This document shows, piece by piece, positions 61,682 to 64,000 of a DNA stretch of 64,000 nucleotides. The translations under genes were made by a program, and so were the position numbers. Each line of letters begins with the position of its first letter. Position 1 is the first letter of the stretch. The stretch is from Candidatus Gastranaerophilales bacterium (lineage in GTDB: Bacteria; Cyanobacteriota; Vampirovibrionia; Gastranaerophilales; Gastranaerophilaceae), in assembly GCA_910587815.1 (NCBI GenBank), contig CAJUNK010000010.1, forward strand, positions 33,192 to 97,191, given 5' to 3'. The notes below the pieces were generated by a model, which worked only from the letters and a program-made list of their open reading frames with translations, had not been told where the DNA came from and searched no databases.

Positions 61682-62113
61682 TCAATAGGCTGCAACAACT
61701 TCCATTACTTTTTGGATTTCCCGAAGTTCTAAAAAACCTTTTAAGCGTTTATTCCATGGCGATTTTACAACAGGTATATATTCAATATTTAAAACCCGCA
61801 TGGCAGTTACAATATCGCTTAAACTGCTTCCAAAAAATGCAATGGCGCATTTCTTTTCCTTGTTTAAAACATCACTGGCACAATATTTCTTTAGTGTATT
61901 TAAATCAATTTCTTGCTCTTTGTTTATAAGAAAACTGCTGATTTCACTTTTTGCTATATTTCCTGCAATATTGAAATCTTTATCACACACGGTAAGTTTT
62001 AGAACTCTATAATAAAGCATTTTTTCAAGTACTATATCTAAAGTATCATCTAAATTTACATACATTGGCAGAATTGATACAAAGTCTTTTACATAGAATT
62101 TTATTTCACGCAT
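61682..62113 (-). CDS. CBS-domain-pair protein
   Basis: The 143-residue protein looks like a stand-alone pair of CBS motifs: MYVNLDDTLDIVLEKMLYYRVLKLTVCDKDFNIAGNIAKSEI, then SLSDIVTAMRVLNIEYIPVVKSPWNKRLKGFLELREI. CBS pairs bind adenosine nucleotides and sense energy state. There is no fused enzyme domain. It lies between pheT and umuC on the same strand with its own gaps. Function unknown. Confidence 0.75.
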   Translation of the reverse strand: MREIKFYVKDFVSILPMYVNLDDTLDIVLEKMLYYRVLKLTVCDKDFNIAGNIAKSEISSFLINKEQEIDLNTLKKYCASDVLNKEKKCAIAFFGSSLSDIVTAMRVLNIEYIPVVKSPWNKRLKGFLELREIQKVMEVVAAY

Positions 62114-62214
62114 AATATTATTCCTAAAGTTTCACCATATAGGCTAGTTTAGGAAAATAATATACAACCATCAATTACCTTATTAGGTAATTTATTATAA
62201 ACTTGTTTTTGATG

Positions 62215-64000
62215 CTATTTTCTAAAATTCAAGCTTTCAAAAGTTTTTTCTAAGCCTGATTTTATTTTTGAAATTTCATTTTCAATAATGTCATCGGTCA
62301 AAGTTTTTTCTTCATCTTGTAATGTTATTCTGTAGGCAAGGCTTCTTTTGTTTTCTTCAATATTATTTCCTTCATAAATATCAAAGATTTTAGCGCCTTT
62401 AAATATATTTTTGTCGCTGAATTTTTTTATAGTCTTTAAAATTTCACTATTTGTAATATTTTTATCTGCAATAAATGCTATATCACGTGTGATAGGAAAA
62501 GTTTGCGGTAATTTTTTATATTTCACAGGGCCTGAATTATTTATAGCAGATAAAATTGCATCTAAATCTAATTCAAAAACAAATAAATCTTGATTAAATT
62601 TCATCTTATCACACAAAACAGGATGAATTTTTCCAAAATACCCAATATTAATAGGATTTTTGCCCAATAATTCAATAGTTGCGCTTTGGTATGGATGCAT
62701 AAACTTAAAATTATCAGCATTTTTTAACTGGCTGTATACTATTCTTTTTTCAAGATTTAAAATGTCAAAAAGATTTTCAATAACACCTTTTAAGGTATAA
62801 AAATCAGGTGTATCTTTTTTGTTCCAGAGTTCATTATTTATATTCCCAAAAATGCATCCTGAAATTTTTCTAGTTTCTTTAACGCCTGAACAATCTTCAG
62901 TTGCTTCTTTTTCAATATTATAAGTTCTGCCGATTTCATAAAGCCTGAAATTTTTATTTGCCATATCGAAATTTAATTTCGCAACAGATAAAAGATTTGG
63001 CATTAATTGCTGGCGGAGTGTTGTGGCATCTTCACTTTGTGGATTTTTCACGCGAAGTGCTGTTTTCAGTTCTAATTGTGTCATAAATTCTTTGTATAAA
63101 TTGTCTCCAACAAGAGAACTTGTCACAATTTCATCAAAACCAAGGTTTAAAAACATTTCATTAATTGATTTTAAAATTCTTTGTTCTTCAGTAATTGTAG
63201 CACCTTCAGAGATATTCATTAATGTAGGCGGAATATTATCATATCCTGAAATTCTTGCTACTTCTTCAATTAGGTCAATCTCTCTTGTGACATCATTTGT
63301 GCGATAGCTTGGCACCTTGAATTTTGCAGCAATTTCATTTTTTCCTAAAAGTTCAAACCCTAAATTTTGAAGGATTTCAAGACATTTAGCCTGTTCAATT
63401 TCAATTCCCAAGATTCTTTTAATCTCAGACCCTCTAAGGGTAATTTCAATATCTTCTTTTTTATTATTTCCACATTCTGTAATGCCTTTAAATTTTGCAT
63501 CAGCATATTTTATTAAAAGGTTTACCGCCTGCATTAAACCCATTTGAACAAGTTCTATATTAACTCCGCGTTCAAATCTGGCACTTGCTTCAGATCTGTA
63601 TCCAACTGAACGTGCTGATTTTCTATTTGTATGTGATGTGAAAAATGCAGCCTCAAGCACAATATTTTTTGTATTATCATCAATTTCAGAATTATTTCCG
63701 CCAAAAACCCCGGCTAGACAAACAGGTTCATCCTTTTTTGCAATAACAACCGTTTGATTTGTTAAATTTCTTTCAACTTCATCAATTGTAACAAGCTTTT
63801 CGCCTTCTTTAGCGTATCTGACGCAAAGATAATTATCCAGTTTATCAAAATCAAATGCATGTAGAGGTGTTCCAAGTTCAAGCATTACATAGTTTGTAAT
63901 ATCTACAATATTATTAATAGGCCTCATGCCGCAAGCAGATATTCTTCTTTGAATAAAATCAGGTGCTGGTTTAATTTTAATATCGTCTAAAAGTGCTACA
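62215..64000 (-). CDS. pheT: Phenylalanine-tRNA ligase beta subunit, N-terminus beyond window
   Basis: The frame continues past the Met at 63927 to the right edge (VALLDDIKIKPAPDFIQRRISACGMRP), so the gene is cut at its 5' end. About 595 of the usual ~800 residues are seen: the B3/B4 region (PINNIVDITNYVMLELGTPLHAFD), editing domain (LEAAFFTSHTNRKSARSVGYRSEASARFERGV), B5, the catalytic-like core (LLSVAKLNFDMANKNFRLYEIGR) and the C-terminal FDX-ACB anticodon-binding domain (PQTFPITRDIAFIADKNI). The missing part is the EMAP-like tRNA-binding N-terminus. Confidence 0.95.
   Translation of the reverse strand, partial: VALLDDIKIKPAPDFIQRRISACGMRPINNIVDITNYVMLELGTPLHAFDFDKLDNYLCVRYAKEGEKLVTIDEVERNLTNQTVVIAKKDEPVCLAGVFGGNNSEIDDNTKNIVLEAAFFTSHTNRKSARSVGYRSEASARFERGVNIELVQMGLMQAVNLLIKYADAKFKGITECGNNKKEDIEITLRGSEIKRILGIEIEQAKCLEILQNLGFELLGKNEIAAKFKVPSYRTNDVTREIDLIEEVARISGYDNIPPTLMNISEGATITEEQRILKSINEMFLNLGFDEIVTSSLVGDNLYKEFMTQLELKTALRVKNPQSEDATTLRQQLMPNLLSVAKLNFDMANKNFRLYEIGRTYNIEKEATEDCSGVKETRKISGCIFGNINNELWNKKDTPDFYTLKGVIENLFDILNLEKRIVYSQLKNADNFKFMHPYQSATIELLGKNPINIGYFGKIHPVLCDKMKFNQDLFVFELDLDAILSAINNSGPVKYKKLPQTFPITRDIAFIADKNITNSEILKTIKKFSDKNIFKGAKIFDIYEGNNIEENKRSLAYRITLQDEEKTLTDDIIENEISKIKSGLEKTFESLNFRK

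Overview
The window is AT-rich, single-copy chromosomal DNA dominated by housekeeping genes. Low G+C, SepF next to a YggS-type protein, a BioY protein, LL-diaminopimelate aminotransferase, an OmpR-family regulator followed by a CtpA-type protease, SLH-domain and long prepilin-like surface proteins, and many small hypotheticals together suggest a non-photosynthetic relative of Cyanobacteria (Vampirovibrionia/Melainabacteria, probably gut Gastranaerophilales). That placement is inference from gene content and protein style. No phage structural genes, transposase or integrase is visible.

Layout. 0-5.3 kb: a left-edge partial radical SAM gene, a giant zinc-ribbon ATPase and pdxJ. 5.3-10.3 kb: a 610-bp non-coding stretch, then yggS-sepF, an SLH surface protein and acpP-fabF. 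10.3-12.3 kb: tRNA-Leu(GAG) preceded by 97-bp tandem repeats that start with the tRNA 5' end, and followed by a ~1.5-kb Fic-gene insertion that duplicated the tRNA 3' end. 12.3-15.7 kb: two paralogous kinase-fold-like proteins (one frameshifted), a gene remnant and a small hypothetical. 15.7-18.6 kb: TerC/DUF475, sugar MFS transporter, acpS. 18.7-26.1 kb: a LysM-amidase and a calpain-like protease (both apparently frameshifted), a SNF2 helicase and an HD hydrolase. 26.4-31.8 kb: dnaE, yidD, an ATP-grasp gene, rpsO. 31.9-32.7 kb: tRNA-Leu(UAG) flanked by 94-bp repeats upstream and 118-bp repeats downstream, all carrying pieces of the tRNA. 32.8-38.8 kb: SMR exporter, small radical SAM, SDR, LysE exporter, cca-rsmE, DAHP synthase. 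38.8-43.8 kb: a GC-richer array of hypervariable, Cys-containing cassettes separated by a covarying hairpin, downstream of a 931-aa glycine-rich prepilin-like gene, with a divergent XRE regulator beside palindromes. 43.8-64 kb: Ski2-type helicase, M16 protease, SPASM radical SAM, dnaA, XRE/small-protein divergent pair, TPR-NHL protein, dapL-tsaD, bioY-rimI, speD, response regulator-ctp, a toxin-antitoxin pair with a truncated toxin, umuC, CBS protein and the 3' part of pheT.

Four things stand out. (1) Seven otherwise unrelated accessory proteins carry a short [IST]-[NSA]-F-(x)-G motif within their first ~55 residues and have no Sec signal; three of them are the genes broken by single-base frameshifts, three of the five breaks being at A-runs, while housekeeping genes are intact. 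(2) Both tRNA-Leu loci carry tandem repeats built from their own tRNA 5' end plus an inverted copy of its D-arm. (3) The 38.8-40.1 kb array looks like a store or graveyard of variable surface-protein segments. (4) A 13-bp perfect inverted repeat with 40-bp spacing sits between a XRE regulator and a 71-aa gene. All functional readings were made by eye from translated sequence; no database search was possible.
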